In this document: positions 50,601 to 60,639 of the stretch, in pieces
How the letters are laid out: the number at the start of each line of letters is the position of its first letter
Numbering within the stretch: the first letter of the stretch is position 1
Assembly (NCBI RefSeq): GCF_958295425.1
Contig: NC_081140.1
Span: forward strand, 8,935,698-8,999,697
Direction of reading: 5' to 3'
DNA from: Solea solea
Lineage: Eukaryota > Chordata > Actinopteri > Pleuronectiformes > Soleidae
DNA length: 64,000 nt
Program-made: the position numbers and the translations under genes
The notes under the pieces: generated by a model
The model's input: the letters and a program-made list of their open reading frames with translations, nothing else
Database searches by the model: none
What the model was told of the DNA's origin: nothing

Positions 50601-53600
50601 CTTTGTCATGTGCAGGGATGATGTGCATTTTATATGTCATTTCCCTTTGCTGGACTGCAGCCCAGGCAGGCTGCAGCGTTGCTGGCTGACTCTGCATTTC
50701 AGGAGACGCCATGCAGGTTATTCCTGCTGCTCGTGTAATTTATTCTGTCAGTGGTCCGGTCCCAGACATTTCCCCAAACACAAGCTCACTGCAGGACACA
50801 ATTACAGAGACCTCATGACGACATGGGACATGAGATGATCTAATACTGAGATACAGTCTATTGAAGAAAGATAAGTTTCACCATTGCACTGCATAATAAT
50901 GGCTCCTCAAAGGAAGAGAGCACTTTGTTTATGTAGAACATTTACATTTGCGCTGCTATGGCCTGTGACAGTTTATTATCACAGGGCCCTTGAATGGAAG
51001 ACTCTACTAAATACGGTGTGATGGGATTTTCTCTTAAGGGATCACAGCTGTGGTGATAATAGCAAATCAAATTAATTCTTTGGAGTCCAAAGGGAAATAT
51101 GAAGAAGGCAAACGAAAGCAAAACAAATCAGACAACTGGGATAAGCACATCAAACTGCAAGACCATAACAACAATACTTAAAACTATTTGAGAAAACAAT
51201 TACATGATTTGAGTTGGCACAAACGAGGCTGATACATATTATGTGGAGACAAGGCAAGAGCTTGAACTCTCCGTGCAGGACAATCAAGGACCTGTAAGTT
51301 TCCCTGAGCTGGATCTGACTCACCTCAACTGCAGTCTGTCATCACATTAACAAGCCTGTTTCTGGCTGCGTAAAAAAGTTCCATGTCAGCAAACGGTTGT
51401 CGGACTGTTTCTATAAACAGTCTATAAAACAGACATCAAAGCAGGCAAATGTCTTTTATAGAGAGCTTAGTTCCCTGCAGGATGAAAAACATGCGACTTG
51501 ATCTAGAGACGGTTTCTTGTTTAGAGCAGTGTCTGAATATTTGATTTGGGCCGGCTCGATTTCCTCTCTCTTAATAACAGTCATTGTAGCTGCAGAGGAC
51601 AATTTGAAAAATAATCAATACTCATTGTCCTTAGTTTTTGTTACATTTACCAGAACAAGAGGTTCAGTGGGTTTGTAAGAGGTACTGACACATCGTCAGT
51701 GCTGCCTGCGATGAGAGTGCCCCTGCGCAGAGAACCACCATGAGACAATATTGTTTAAGATTTCAGCCACTGAACAAAAGCTGCTTCACCTGAAAACTTG
51801 AGGATTCATGTTGCCGACATGGAACAATAAACAGTGTCTTGTTAACAAAAGAAATCTACACTAGAGGTTTTTCAAATCTGACGTGGAGACCACAACACAA
51901 CTTTGTAACTGATTTTCAATGTTTTAATCCAGAGAAAGCACAGACTAGAAGATCCAGTCGAGACGCAGGACCACATACTTTCAGGGAGGAGATTTGGGAT
52001 CTCACAGAAACTCACGTGATTTAACGTGCCTTCAGAATATAAGCAGACATGGAGGTGGACTGTCTGAAAGTAAGCAACATCCGTTTCCCAGTCAACTCGG
52101 TTAAATCGGTTATTGCGTGGTTCTGCTCACACCCCAATCGCTGTTCAGTCGTAACTATCAAACATGTTTATGATTTGATATCAGCAAGTCTCTGATGCGC
52201 CCAAACACGTTAAAATCATGACATTTGACCAGATAATCTGTTCAAATCAGCCTAAAATCCGAAGACACCGACAATTGTCAAAAGAGACTTAAATCGGGAC
52301 AATTATCCTCTAGTGTGGGGCAGATTTAACTAAAAACCTGGCTATGGATCTCTGATAGCTGATGTCAAATCTGTCATGCAACGGTCAGAATCATAATAAT
52401 TTCACTTGATCATAAAAAGATGGTGGATAAGTGCATTCGACCGGATATCCTAAGATCTCAAGAGACAGGAGAGATGGATCACTGCTATTAAACACGCTCA
52501 AAACTAGCAAAACAAAGAGCAACAACAAATTCCACATATATAGTGGTCAGTTCATATCAGGTGAATAATTCAACGATTACTAGCTTTAATATCTTATTTA
52601 TTTTACATGTTTTTACAGCTAATTGTTCTCTGGAGTAGGAAGAGGGAAAGTTTAATAAAAAAAAGAAAAAAGTTTGAGATATTTAAATACCGCAGCTGTT
52701 TCCAAGCATTATGGCAGCATTATCAGGGTCATTTATATTCAGTCTTTCAAGTTGTGCAATGCATTGTTCAATCAAGACGTGCACAGTGAACTCTGACAGC
52801 TTAAAAACAGCACTGGTGCTGAAGTTTTCCCTGCCAACATGGTGCTGTGCTACCCCTAAAGCTCACTAATTATTAATATGTGCGATATGGGCATTCCTGT
52901 CTTTGTGCTAAATTAATCCATGGCCATCCAAAAATCAAGTGGGAGGTAATCTCATTTTAGTCTTAAAGTGTATTGAGTATCCACCGGGTTATGCTAAAAT
53001 GAAGGTTCTCTTCATATTGCTGGTGGACATTTTTAAGACCCTGAGGCTGTATGAGCGAGTTGCAGGATAAGACCCTTCAGGACGCTGTTTTATTCCCCTA
53101 CATTTTAGTGCTTTTCACTGCTCAAGAAACTCAGCGTCAGAAAAGGTTTTATTTCAGAGGAAGCCGTCTTTGAAAAGGATTGCCTCGAGATTCTCAAGGC
53201 TAAGAAAAAAAAGAAGCCCAAATGACCGTGGCAGGGGAGTGAAGAGTCACACAAACCCCTCGGTAAAAATACTGAAAGAATATTTTGATCAGCATAAGCA
53301 GTTATTTTCACGTACAAGTGTGAATGTCCTTGAAAGATATTAAAAAAAACAGCCTATCTTAAAAACTGTTGAAGCTTTAGGAAAAGAGATAAGAACAACA
53401 CCTACATACATTATGTATTTTTAAAATGTGTTATTAAAGCAACACCACAGTATACTGGTGATTCTTATTAATATGCTGCACAGGTAAAAGTCTTGATTTA
53501 GCAAATACAATTAAATGCTAATGCAGCTTACATAATTCACAACATCTGGGCCTTGATTTTAAATGATTTCCCTTGATAAAGAACATTTTAATATGGATTT

Positions 53601-56600
53601 TCTGAGCCATATCTGCCACAACTGTCCAACTACCCATCATCACAAAGAGGTTCTATATCATATTGGTCATGAGATGCACTCATTCCACATTGCAGTTTGT
53701 GCAACAGTTTTGTTTTCAGTCATGAATTGTTTTGCTTTGCTTGAATGGCTCACATTAATAAATGTGTTAGTCGTGTTGTTTGGATTTATCTCAGATGGTG
53801 ACAATTCACATTGTGAAATGGAAGCCAGCACACACACACACACACACACACAGTCTGCAGTTGGAGATAAATGAGCTACAGGAGCTCATTAATGAATGGG
53901 TGGAATAATAAAAACATATAGAAGCAGAAGACATGTTGTTCAATATACTGGAAGGCAAATGTATATGGCTATATCAGAGTGAAAGGAAGACGTGTGTGTC
54001 TGTGTGTGTGTGCTCTTATGTGTGCATTCCCGTGTGCGGAGGGTCAGAAAACTGTAAAAATCACACTGTTCTTTGCTGCCAAGGAACACTTTACTGTGAG
54101 GTCAATAATTCATTCTCTCTCATATTTTCTGTTTGAATAAACCAGATTCAAGGACATGATTTTTTTTCTTTTCTGTTATAGTGGCTGACATTTCAAACTG
54201 CTAAATCCGAATCTGAGTGCAGTCAACAACCATTGCTAGGAAATAGATGTATTAAATATTTGGCAACTGTAGCTGGATCACCATGCCATATTCATAGCAA
54301 CACAGGTGTTAGCAATAAAAAAAAAAAAAGAATTGGTGCATTTTGCTTCAGACAATTTCTTCCGTCCAGACATAGCTGTGTCGTTTGATTTCACTTGACA
54401 TGAGGCAATAACAAGCAGAAGAGAAAACATAAATCAGAAGGCAGGCATGTGACTAGCATGCAAGACTATTCTGTTTAAGAAAGTGTGTGTAATGTGCACT
54501 GATGTTACTTTAACAGACAATCACAGCCTCCACGTGGGATGAATTCACGAGGGGTGAAATGAAGTGCTAGCTGACCTTCTTGTCCTTGGACTTAACTCTG
54601 TACACTGTTGCTGTCAAACCAACCATGTCTCATGTTTTTGGAAAATTGTGGGTACAGGTTTGCGCTGTGTCCATTTATATACATTTAATCCAGAATCACT
54701 TGTTTGGGGACATAAAATGTATTTTTGTGACATATATTCCTACGATATTACAGTTAAAGGGGGCTTTATGTAAGAATGTATTGTATTAAGTCAAAAAATG
54801 ACCATGTGTCAGAGATTTAGGTTTAGGCATATTCACAATTGAAATGTTCTTGCATGTCACAAAGTCTGTTGTAGGTTGGTGTTTTGGTCTGATACTCCAC
54901 CCACTGCCACCCACTCAATAATGCAACGCGCATTGACACATCATTTTCCAGAGGAGTATATTTTAAAAGGGCAGCTATGAGTCAGGCATGCTGAACATTA
55001 CCAAACCTAAAAAGCCTCACTACCCCTCTCAAAAACATCAAGAACAGAGATGAAGCAAAACAAGCGTCTGCAGTGGAAATGTGTTCAAATATCAATGCTG
55101 AAATCAAAGAGGAAGTTTAAGATGGATATGCCAGTGTGGATAACTTTCTCTTGGACAGTGAAAGAGCTTCAGCCAAGATGATTTAACACTCTCCCTCTCT
55201 CTCTCAAACCTCATATATGTATAAAATGTACGGTTTGAATTAGGATTGCAGTAACCATTTTAAATTCTAAAAATTGCTCTTGAACACATTTTACATATAT
55301 CCCAAACCAACAATGAGGACGCAGACTTCAGAGGCCCCACAATGTCTGGAGTAGTTTCCCGATTTGCATGGTTGCTAATCCAGCCTCGTCCCTGGGGGTT
55401 CATTTTACCTTGAAACTAAATTATACACACATACAGATACCCCCACTCCCTCCTCCACCACACAAATACACACACACACAAACAGCCCAGATAAACTTAT
55501 CAGCATTTGCAAAGTGAGTTACAGTCTATTTTGATACAGTCTATTTTGGTCCAGGCTATTAGAACAGAAAAGCTAAGTGCTTCAGTGCCCGCCCCTTCTA
55601 TCACACACACACACACCCATACCACACTGTGCCGTATACATGTACGTCTTTCACGACAATAACACTGACTAAACAAACTCAGTTTTAAACCTCCTGTTTA
55701 GCTTACATTTATGGTGTACACAGAGGGCTGCTAATGTTAGTTCAACCAAAACAGGTTTATCCAGAGGGGAGGCTGAGTAGAGTGGGGAAGGGGTGGGGGA
55801 CTGTGGACAGACTCAACCCTGCCAACCTTCACATGCTGTTTGTTACCATGTGGGATATTCCCAGGGGTTTTAACGACTTCAGGGAAACTCAGGTAGTTGT
55901 GGCAGGAAGATGATCGGCATGCAGGTTAATCCAATACAGGTCATATTTGGAGAGGTTTTGACATGTGAATGCCAAACACGACGAGTAGCCTTTTAAGATC
56001 ATAAATAAGTAAAGACCTGCTTTGATATCATACAGCTGCCGCTCACTGTATAGCACCATTAATTGATGGTAATGCATTATTTGGCCCAATCCCATTTCTC
56101 CTTTTTACCCCATCCATTTGGACCTGAGATGCAAGGTGTAGTGGCTAAAATCTAGCTCTATGAGACGGGACACTGCTTTAAGAACATGATACGTGACATG
56201 AAAACGTTTTTTTTGTCAGACATTCAGCATGCTATCATCAAAGAAAGACAACAAAAAATCTTCTGCCATTTTGCTGTCATAGACTATAGCCATTATTAGA
56301 AACGCTTCTCAGCAGCAAAGTGGAGACATGACAGAAAATATCTACAACGCCTGAGAATAAAGGACCAGTTTATAGTACGTGCAAAACACTGCAAACAAGC
56401 TTTGTTGTGGTTGACATAGCTACATAACAACAAAAATCTTAATTTTAAGGACTAATTAGTCCTTACACATAACTCTACCACTTTACCTCAACAAGAAGAG
56501 TCTGATAACCTATGTCTACACTTTGGGGTAGGGCTGAGTGATGGGGGCAAGGGTCAAGAAGAACTTTTAACCAGTTCACCAAAGTACCAGCGTGTGCTTT

Positions 56601-57356
56601 CACTCAGTCCTTGTGGTGAAGGAGTGAAACTACATCAGAATGGAAAGGAAAGGAAAAAGTGATGTCAGTACTGCAAATACCATTCAGATTTAAGATTCAA
56701 GAATCCTGGACAAAGTCAGATGTGGAGCAATAACTACAAAATCCTTTCTTTAAAATACACTTATACTTATTTATCCTCATCTTTATACATCTTTCTTTTG
56801 TGATGCAGTTTTTACATCATCCCTGTCCCTGCTTCTAAAGCAGCAAAGCACTCTGTGAGCTGTATCAATCCCCCTTGTGTGCTCCTCAAAAGCACTCATT
56901 GCACACCTCCATTCTTCTTCCCTCCTTAACACTTTTCTCTCTCTCATTCCCATCTGTCATTTCCACTGACCCAGTTACAGACACAAGAGTGGCCAGCAAG
57001 TCACACTCGTACAGAGAAGCACAAAAAAGGAACTATAATCAAACTGCTGTTGCAAACTCACTGAACCACAGTGTTCAAAGTTCCCCGTGCCTCTGGAATA
57101 ACAAAGACTTCTCTTCACAATCCCAGTCCCACACTGCACTGCAGACCATCTGCTTGTCCCTTAACCACACATAATACACCCAGCATGTCTGCCTCATCAG
57201 AGAACAAGATGGGACACACTTCACCCACCCTTCACTCTCCTCTTTCTCCCTCTCCTTCTCCTTGGCTTTGCGCGACTTGTGCAGGAGTCCAATCAGGATC
57301 ACAGCAGCCCGAATGCCAGCCTTCTTGTTGTGGATCCGTCCTCCGGTCTGAGACAT
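20689..57356 (-). CDS. rap1gap2: Rap1 GTPase-activating protein 2 (22 coding exons, 725 aa)
   Basis: Stimulates GTP hydrolysis by Rap1, switching off Rap signalling in adhesion and secretion. Exons: 57229-57356, 42847-42931, 35626-35661, 32734-32766, 31633-31854, 31444-31547, 30347-30425, 28947-29000, 27746-27829, 27519-27619, 26974-27103, 26549-26704, 25820-25891, 24857-24943, 24571-24711, 23504-23653, 22528-22640, 22323-22418, 22061-22181, 21007-21109, 20807-20880, 20689-20697. All are GT-AG and in phase. RAP1GAP2 rather than RAP1GAP is indicated by [20 protein letters not shown], the acidic CEEEDRED stretch, [14 protein letters not shown] and the C-terminal [15 protein letters not shown]. 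The RapGAP domain is about residues 225-440, with the catalytic Asn thumb N361 in RHIGNDIVA. The tail is Ser-rich ([12 protein letters not shown]). It lacks the exon that completes the GoLoco-like motif and has a novel-looking N-terminus. Human isoform 1 is about 730 aa. No search was run. Confidence 0.94.
20807..20880 (-). CDS. rap1gap2: rap1gap2 exon 21
   Basis: Encodes [20 protein letters not shown] then HSSTA, the conserved C-terminal block. Acceptor GTTACAG, donor GTAAGT. Retaining the next intron would instead add VSLFLGSTF and a stop. Confidence 0.95.
21007..21109 (-). CDS. rap1gap2: rap1gap2 exon 20
   Basis: Encodes [20 protein letters not shown] then [14 protein letters not shown] and one base of Asp. 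Acceptor CTCTTAG, donor GTAAAC. Confidence 0.94.
22061..22181 (-). CDS. rap1gap2: rap1gap2 exon 19 (Ser-rich)
   Basis: Encodes [15 protein letters not shown], then [17 protein letters not shown] and TEALEELDP. Acceptor CCACAG, donor GTGAGT. Likely phospho-regulated by analogy. Confidence 0.95.
22323..22418 (-). CDS. rap1gap2: rap1gap2 exon 18
   Basis: Encodes [20 protein letters not shown] and [12 protein letters not shown], matching the mammalian [17 protein letters not shown]. Acceptor CTGCAG, donor GTGAGA. Confidence 0.95.
22528..22640 (-). CDS. rap1gap2: rap1gap2 exon 17
   Basis: Encodes [20 protein letters not shown] and [17 protein letters not shown]; the [14 protein letters not shown] block is RAP1GAP2-type. 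Donor GTTGGT, acceptor ATCTTCAG. Confidence 0.95.
23040..23310. repeat. Dispersed fish repeat fragment
   Basis: Sequence with 'tttcctcccacagtccaaaaac', 'gaccgtaggtgtgagtgtga' and 'tgtccagggtgtaccccacc' is a common dispersed teleost repeat. A shorter fragment lies at 47,200-47,280. Family name not assigned. Confidence 0.6.
23504..23653 (-). CDS. rap1gap2: rap1gap2 exon 16
   Basis: Fifty codons including [20 protein letters not shown], the Gly-rich [16 protein letters not shown] and [11 protein letters not shown]. Acceptor TGGTCCAG, donor GTGAGT. Confidence 0.95.
24089..24094 (-). terminator. AATAAA after the alternative terminal exon
   Basis: AATAAA on the minus strand 27 bases past the TAA at 24,122, placed correctly to end a short transcript. 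Confidence 0.45.
24122..24226 (-). CDS. Candidate alternative terminal exon of rap1gap2 (tail anchor)
   Basis: After a good acceptor (TTCTCTTTGCAG) the phase-0 reading is [16 protein letters not shown], then [18 protein letters not shown], then TAA. Minus-strand AATAAA follows at 24,094-24,089, about 30 bases after the stop. The phase matches the donor of exon 15 at 24,571. The last ~20 residues are hydrophobic and end two residues after the last Ser, as in C-tail-anchored proteins. If used, it would replace the Ser-rich C-terminal region and give a protein of about 538 residues. This is inference from signals; I recognise no homologue. It could also be a chance frame. Confidence 0.45.
   Translation of the reverse strand, partial: ALWTATLHFLQSVPGGAVLIALMAVTVYYLSVLL
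24571..24711 (-). CDS. rap1gap2: rap1gap2 exon 15
   Basis: Encodes [35 protein letters not shown] and [12 protein letters not shown]; donor GTGAAT, phase 0. It is the exon that could splice to the alternative terminal exon at 24,226. Confidence 0.96.
24857..24943 (-). CDS. rap1gap2: rap1gap2 exon 14
   Basis: Twenty-nine codons [20 protein letters not shown] then KSDKFAKLE; acceptor CCTCCAG, donor GTGACA. The long open frame across 24,686-25,276 is this exon plus intron read-through. Confidence 0.96.
25820..25891 (-). CDS. rap1gap2: rap1gap2 exon 13
   Basis: Twenty-four codons [20 protein letters not shown] and VFKK; acceptor TGTAAAG, donor GTGAGT. Confidence 0.96.
26549..26704 (-). CDS. rap1gap2: rap1gap2 exon 12 (catalytic Asn)
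   Basis: Encodes [20 protein letters not shown], where N361 corresponds to the catalytic Asn thumb of Rap1GAP, then [20 protein letters not shown]. Acceptor CCTCAG, donor GTAGAG. Confidence 0.97.
26974..27103 (-). CDS. rap1gap2: rap1gap2 exon 11 (RapGAP core)
   Basis: Encodes [20 protein letters not shown] and [20 protein letters not shown]. Acceptor GTGACAG, donor GTGCAT. Confidence 0.97.
27519..27619 (-). CDS. rap1gap2: rap1gap2 exon 10
   Basis: Encodes [20 protein letters not shown] then [13 protein letters not shown] and two bases of Gly. Acceptor CTCTCAG, donor GTGAGT. Confidence 0.96.
27746..27829 (-). CDS. rap1gap2: rap1gap2 exon 9
   Basis: Twenty-eight codons with [20 protein letters not shown] and IYQKCGQ; acceptor TGCACAG, donor GTGAGC. 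Confidence 0.96.
28203..28262. repeat. Poly-G run followed by perfect hairpin
   Basis: A run of 19 G (28,203-28,221) is followed by a 17-bp perfect inverted repeat, arms 28,224-28,240 and 28,246-28,262, around GAGCATGACTTAGCCAT with a 5-base loop. It sits in a rap1gap2 intron. Confidence 0.85.
28947..29000 (-). CDS. rap1gap2: rap1gap2 exon 8
   Basis: Eighteen codons [18 protein letters not shown]; acceptor CTTTCAG, donor GTGAGT. Start of the catalytic domain region. Confidence 0.95.
30347..30425 (-). CDS. rap1gap2: rap1gap2 exon 7
   Basis: Completes Arg and reads [20 protein letters not shown] then VPQIAK. Acceptor TTGCAG, donor GTAATG. Confidence 0.95.
30873..31140 (+). repeat. Poly-G run and tRNA-derived SINE copy
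   Basis: Seventeen G (30,873-30,889) abut a SINE-like unit with B-box GGTTCAATTCC (30,923), 'cttggcaagacacttgac' and an end with 'cagtttt..gagtggtcatcaagac'. It is related to the copy at 13.7 kb and shares its 3' part with 63.2 kb. Confidence 0.7.
31444..31547 (-). CDS. rap1gap2: rap1gap2 exon 6
   Basis: Encodes [34 protein letters not shown] and two bases of Arg. Acceptor AATCCAG, donor GTACAA. Confidence 0.95.
31633..31854 (-). CDS. rap1gap2: rap1gap2 exon 5
   Basis: Encodes [20 protein letters not shown], the Ser/Glu-rich linker with [15 protein letters not shown] and the [19 protein letters not shown] end. Acceptor GCACCAG, donor GTTAGT. Confidence 0.96.
32734..32766 (-). CDS. rap1gap2: rap1gap2 exon 4
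   Basis: Eleven codons [11 protein letters not shown], the conserved DDYIPYPS block, between TTAACAG and GTGAGT. Confidence 0.92.
33396..33764. mobile_element. 369-bp MITE with 53-bp terminal inverted repeats
   Basis: The terminal repeats begin GGTTGAGGATTTTTCAGAGG and match over 53 bases with two mismatches. A 9-bp direct repeat CACAAACGG flanks the element (33,387-33,395 and 33,765-33,773). A 9-bp duplication and long terminal repeats fit a Mutator-like family. The interior holds degenerate telomere-like CCCTAA copies (33,509-33,550) and no gene. It lies in rap1gap2 intron 3. Confidence 0.85.
35626..35661 (-). CDS. rap1gap2: rap1gap2 exon 3 (half GoLoco motif)
   Basis: Twelve codons [12 protein letters not shown] between CTTTCAG and GTATGA. 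This is the first half of the GoLoco-like motif (FxMLEKMQ in mammals). Confidence 0.9.
35662..42846 (-). other. Large rap1gap2 intron 2
   Basis: Non-coding by eye. Holds a (GT)n tract at 36,682-36,709 and a possible relic of a retrotransposon reading frame at 38,404-38,512. The open frames do not resemble known proteins. Confidence 0.75.
42847..42931 (-). CDS. rap1gap2: rap1gap2 exon 2
   Basis: Encodes [20 protein letters not shown] then RTAPPTMK, matching the mammalian KQEL...LTAPPTMK stretch. Acceptor CTCTGCAG, donor GTACGA. Confidence 0.92.
42932..57228 (-). other. Large rap1gap2 intron 1
   Basis: About 14 kb without recognised exons. Contains 13 G at 45,490-45,502, a fragment of a dispersed fish repeat at 47,200-47,280 ('tttcctcccacggtccaaaaac'), (GT)n at 47,890-47,913, (CA)n at 53,829-53,852 and a repeat copy at 49,894-50,045. 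No alternative first exon of the mammalian type was found. Confidence 0.75.
57229..57356 (-). CDS. rap1gap2: rap1gap2 first coding exon (alternative N-terminus)
   Basis: ATG in a strong context (CCACCATG) starts [20 protein letters not shown], then [20 protein letters not shown] and SE plus two bases. Donor GTGGGT gives phase 2, as exon 2 requires. The hydrophobic AAVILIGLL is flanked by Lys/Arg. It does not match the mammalian RAP1GAP2 start I remember, so it is probably an alternative first exon; the usual one may lie beyond 64,000. Confidence 0.7.
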
Positions 57357-59623
57357 GGTGGATGTTTCTGCTGGTGCCAGGAGGGGTTCTGGTGACAGCC
57401 GGTCCAAGGTCAGGCTGCCTCCAGGGTTCCTGGGGTGCAGGACCTGCTTGGTCGTGGCTTTCCGGGGCTCCAGTATAAACTGTGGGTGTCACAATCTTGG
57501 ATCGGTATGGTTTCAGGTTTGTGGAAACAGGTGGTCAAGTTTCTGTCAAACCAAGAACCTGGAACCTGAATTCTGGTCCAGGGATAGTAGTCCTCAATTA
57601 GTCCTCTGAGTAAAAAATACAATATACAAGAGGAACCTAGGATTTGGCAATTTTGTCAAATCCGATTTCTCTTCTTCTGGATTGAAGGATCAATGAGAAT
57701 TTGAAAACACCCAAAGGTCCACAGTGGCACTGAGTGGCTCCAGCTCAAGGTGAACTTCTGCATTCATTCCCTGCTCTGGCTGTGGATCTGTACATCGCAG
57801 TACCATAACAGATCATTGTCCCTGATGAGAGGATGAAGAATTGCGCTACAGACACCCTCACAGACACTCTCTCACTTCCACTGCATCTTTCTGTCTGCCT
57901 ACCTACTCCCACCTCTCCCTCCTCCTCTAACATGCTCTGCTTCTTCTCCCTGTGTCTACAGCTTCTCTACTCCCTCCCTCCGGTCTGCTGATCCCCGCCC
58001 TCTTTCATGTGATAGGCTGTAGTTTGTACAAAGTACCACCTCCTCCTCCTCCCCCTCCTCGTCTACTGTATGACTCCCCCTATCTCTCCCTGCCCGAGCT
58101 TCTGCCTCGTTGATAATTTCATATTAGTCTCCCTGACCTTGTTCAATCTGTGCTTGATTTTATGATTTCATTTCTAGGCACATGCTTGCACCCTCACATC
58201 TACCCACTCCTGCGCACCACACACACACTTGGTGTGAAATCTCAATTCAAACAGGCTTATCAGCCCATTGCCTGCTGTGCTGTTGCCAAGGATATCAGAA
58301 TTGAAGTGTAACCCCACAAAATGAAAGCAGATTAAATGTAAGCGTGTGAAACAAAATGAGTTTTTACTAATAAATGAAACTCCACACGGTCTCTTTTGAG
58401 ACAGAGGCGCGTGGAGATACATAAGACATGTAAGACATGCTTTGCTTCATATTATTATGATATTCTACCAAATCTTTTATCCAATTTACTAATATGGTTA
58501 ATTTCACCACTGACAATCTATGTAGGGTCAACGCTTCTTATTTAAAATGAACAGTCTATAATGTGTTTCTCTGCAGCTACAGTCAGAGTGAGTTTCCTAT
58601 TCACTTTCCTCCTCCAACAGTTCAGTAAACACAACTAAAGCAACTGTGTTCCCAGAATATATTGATCTCAAGTCTGTTTCCGTTTTTGGACTAATGTTCT
58701 ACTTCCTCTCTCTGTGTGAGTGAGCACACCAGCTGATTGACTGACCAAAGGTGTGAGTGAATGAATCAGCGGCTAATTGACATATCGACAGGTTCATTCT
58801 GACAGCATTTGATTTTCTTGCTGTATTTCCTCCATTCGATTTTCTGCAGTAACGACTTATGGAGATCAACTCATTCACTCCCCTCCCACTCTCACATGCC
58901 ATTTCCGGATGTTACCAAGAGAAATAATGGTTTTCACTAATTGTACCAACAACATACAGATCTTCAACCATAAAACCCCCAAAATACATAGCTCAATAAA
59001 GCTTTAAATCTATGAACTATGTTTCCTGTAGAGACATTTGTTTCACATGGCAGTAGGAGAAACTTTAACACCTTTGTGTAAAAAAAAAAAAAGTACCTTT
59101 CACACATCTCAGTTCACAGGTTTTAAGTCTGGCTTTTCTGCATTGACTTCCACATGTCTGAACACATGTCTCCGCATGTATTCAGGTCTCAATTTTTATT
59201 TTTTAAAGAGAAAAAAAACAACATAAAACATTTCATTTCATTTGAAGGTTAAAAAAGCCCAGCCATGTGAATTATGATAATGTAGAAATAAAACTACAGA
59301 AACATCCTTAAAGCCTGACGCGGCAGAAAAATACGATGAATAACGGCGCTCGTCTGGTTGAGGGTGAACATAATAAAGGGGGTGAATGTTGTTTGACAGC
59401 TGAAATGGACTGTCTCACACTCTGTGTGCAGAAGATAATTGGAGAAATGCATCATTCAAGACTAGAGACAAAGACATCCCCGCAGATGAGACACTTCAGT
59501 CATTGTCCTACAGCAGCCAGGGGAATAGATTAATCCAGGAAAAACAGCAGTGACAAGCACAACAAGTAAATGGAATGTCCCGTTTCTCCCCTCATGCATT
59601 GCTCTTCCTGTGTGTGTGTGATC

Positions 59624-59637
59624 AGCGCCATGGCAAC
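59624..59637. promoter_or_regulatory. RFX X-box-like motif
   Basis: AGCGCCATGGCAAC has a perfect CCATGGCAAC half of the X-box consensus GTTGCCATGGCAAC, with three mismatches in the left half. Function untested. Confidence 0.3.
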
Positions 59638-60639
59638 CGCACAGCCACCAGAGGGATCTGTCTGAATCGCTTTGGTGTCCAAAGGGACACAAGGTTGTGT
59701 CCCATGGAGACAGAAGACTTAGCGAATAATCTTTCTGGAATTTGATTTAAAAAAAATACACTGCGATTTCTGAGTGACACAGCCTGTGGCTCGTCCGCTC
59801 CAAACCACCTGAGGATTTGCTCAACTGCCGAGAAGAGAGAAACAAATAAGCTCAAACATTCATGGGACAAAATGATTCCTTGGGGATGGACTGTTAAAAA
59901 CACATACATGTATTTACACACTCTCCGTTACACCAGCCGACTCCCACTCTTTTCACCAGGGTCCTATTGTGCGTCATCAAGGAAGAGGGAATTGGACACC
60001 TATATCTATTCACTGTCTTACACAAACAAGATTCACTCCTATATAGCCCCTCCCCCTTCTCCCTTCTTCCTCACACTCACCCATTTACATATACTTGAAT
60101 CAACATGCAGACAAGATATAGCATTATTTCACAAAATGTACCAGTGGGTGGAGAAAGACCACAGATGATGACATGATTTCCAATTTAAACTTTATTCGTA
60201 CAGTAAAGCACTTCAAAACAACAACCACAGTGGACCAAACTGCTGTAAAGAATAATACATAAAAGACGGAATAAATAATAGCTCACAGGCACATAATAAA
60301 CCACAATAAAAACAAAAATAAAATATTTATATCATGTCATCTCTTTGTTTTCATGGAGATTGAAGTGAATGGTTGGAAGAAACTCGTGTTTGTGGTCTTG
60401 AAACAAAAGTAACACATTGGTGTTATAATTTCAATGGGAAACAGTGATGGTTGAACACTTGTTTCTTATGGACAAACTACCCTCCCTGTTTCCCTCATGT
60501 CATGCACACACACTTGTGTGATCCTCAGTGGTGCCACACAGCTTTTCCTGTCACTTCACAGCTTCTCAAGTGTCTCCCAAACAAACAGATGCCAGTCTAA
60601 CAACGTCACCTCTCTTTGCAGCTCAGTCTATTACAGGAC

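Noticed and set aside
52060..52340. Possible DNA transposon fragment ('aaatcgggac...cctctagtgtggggca')
   Set aside because: It resembles dispersed fish elements, but I could not find paired ends or a target duplication.
57071..57478. 135-codon plus-strand frame
   Set aside because: Antisense shadow of rap1gap2 exon 1; GC-rich codons leave the opposite strand open.
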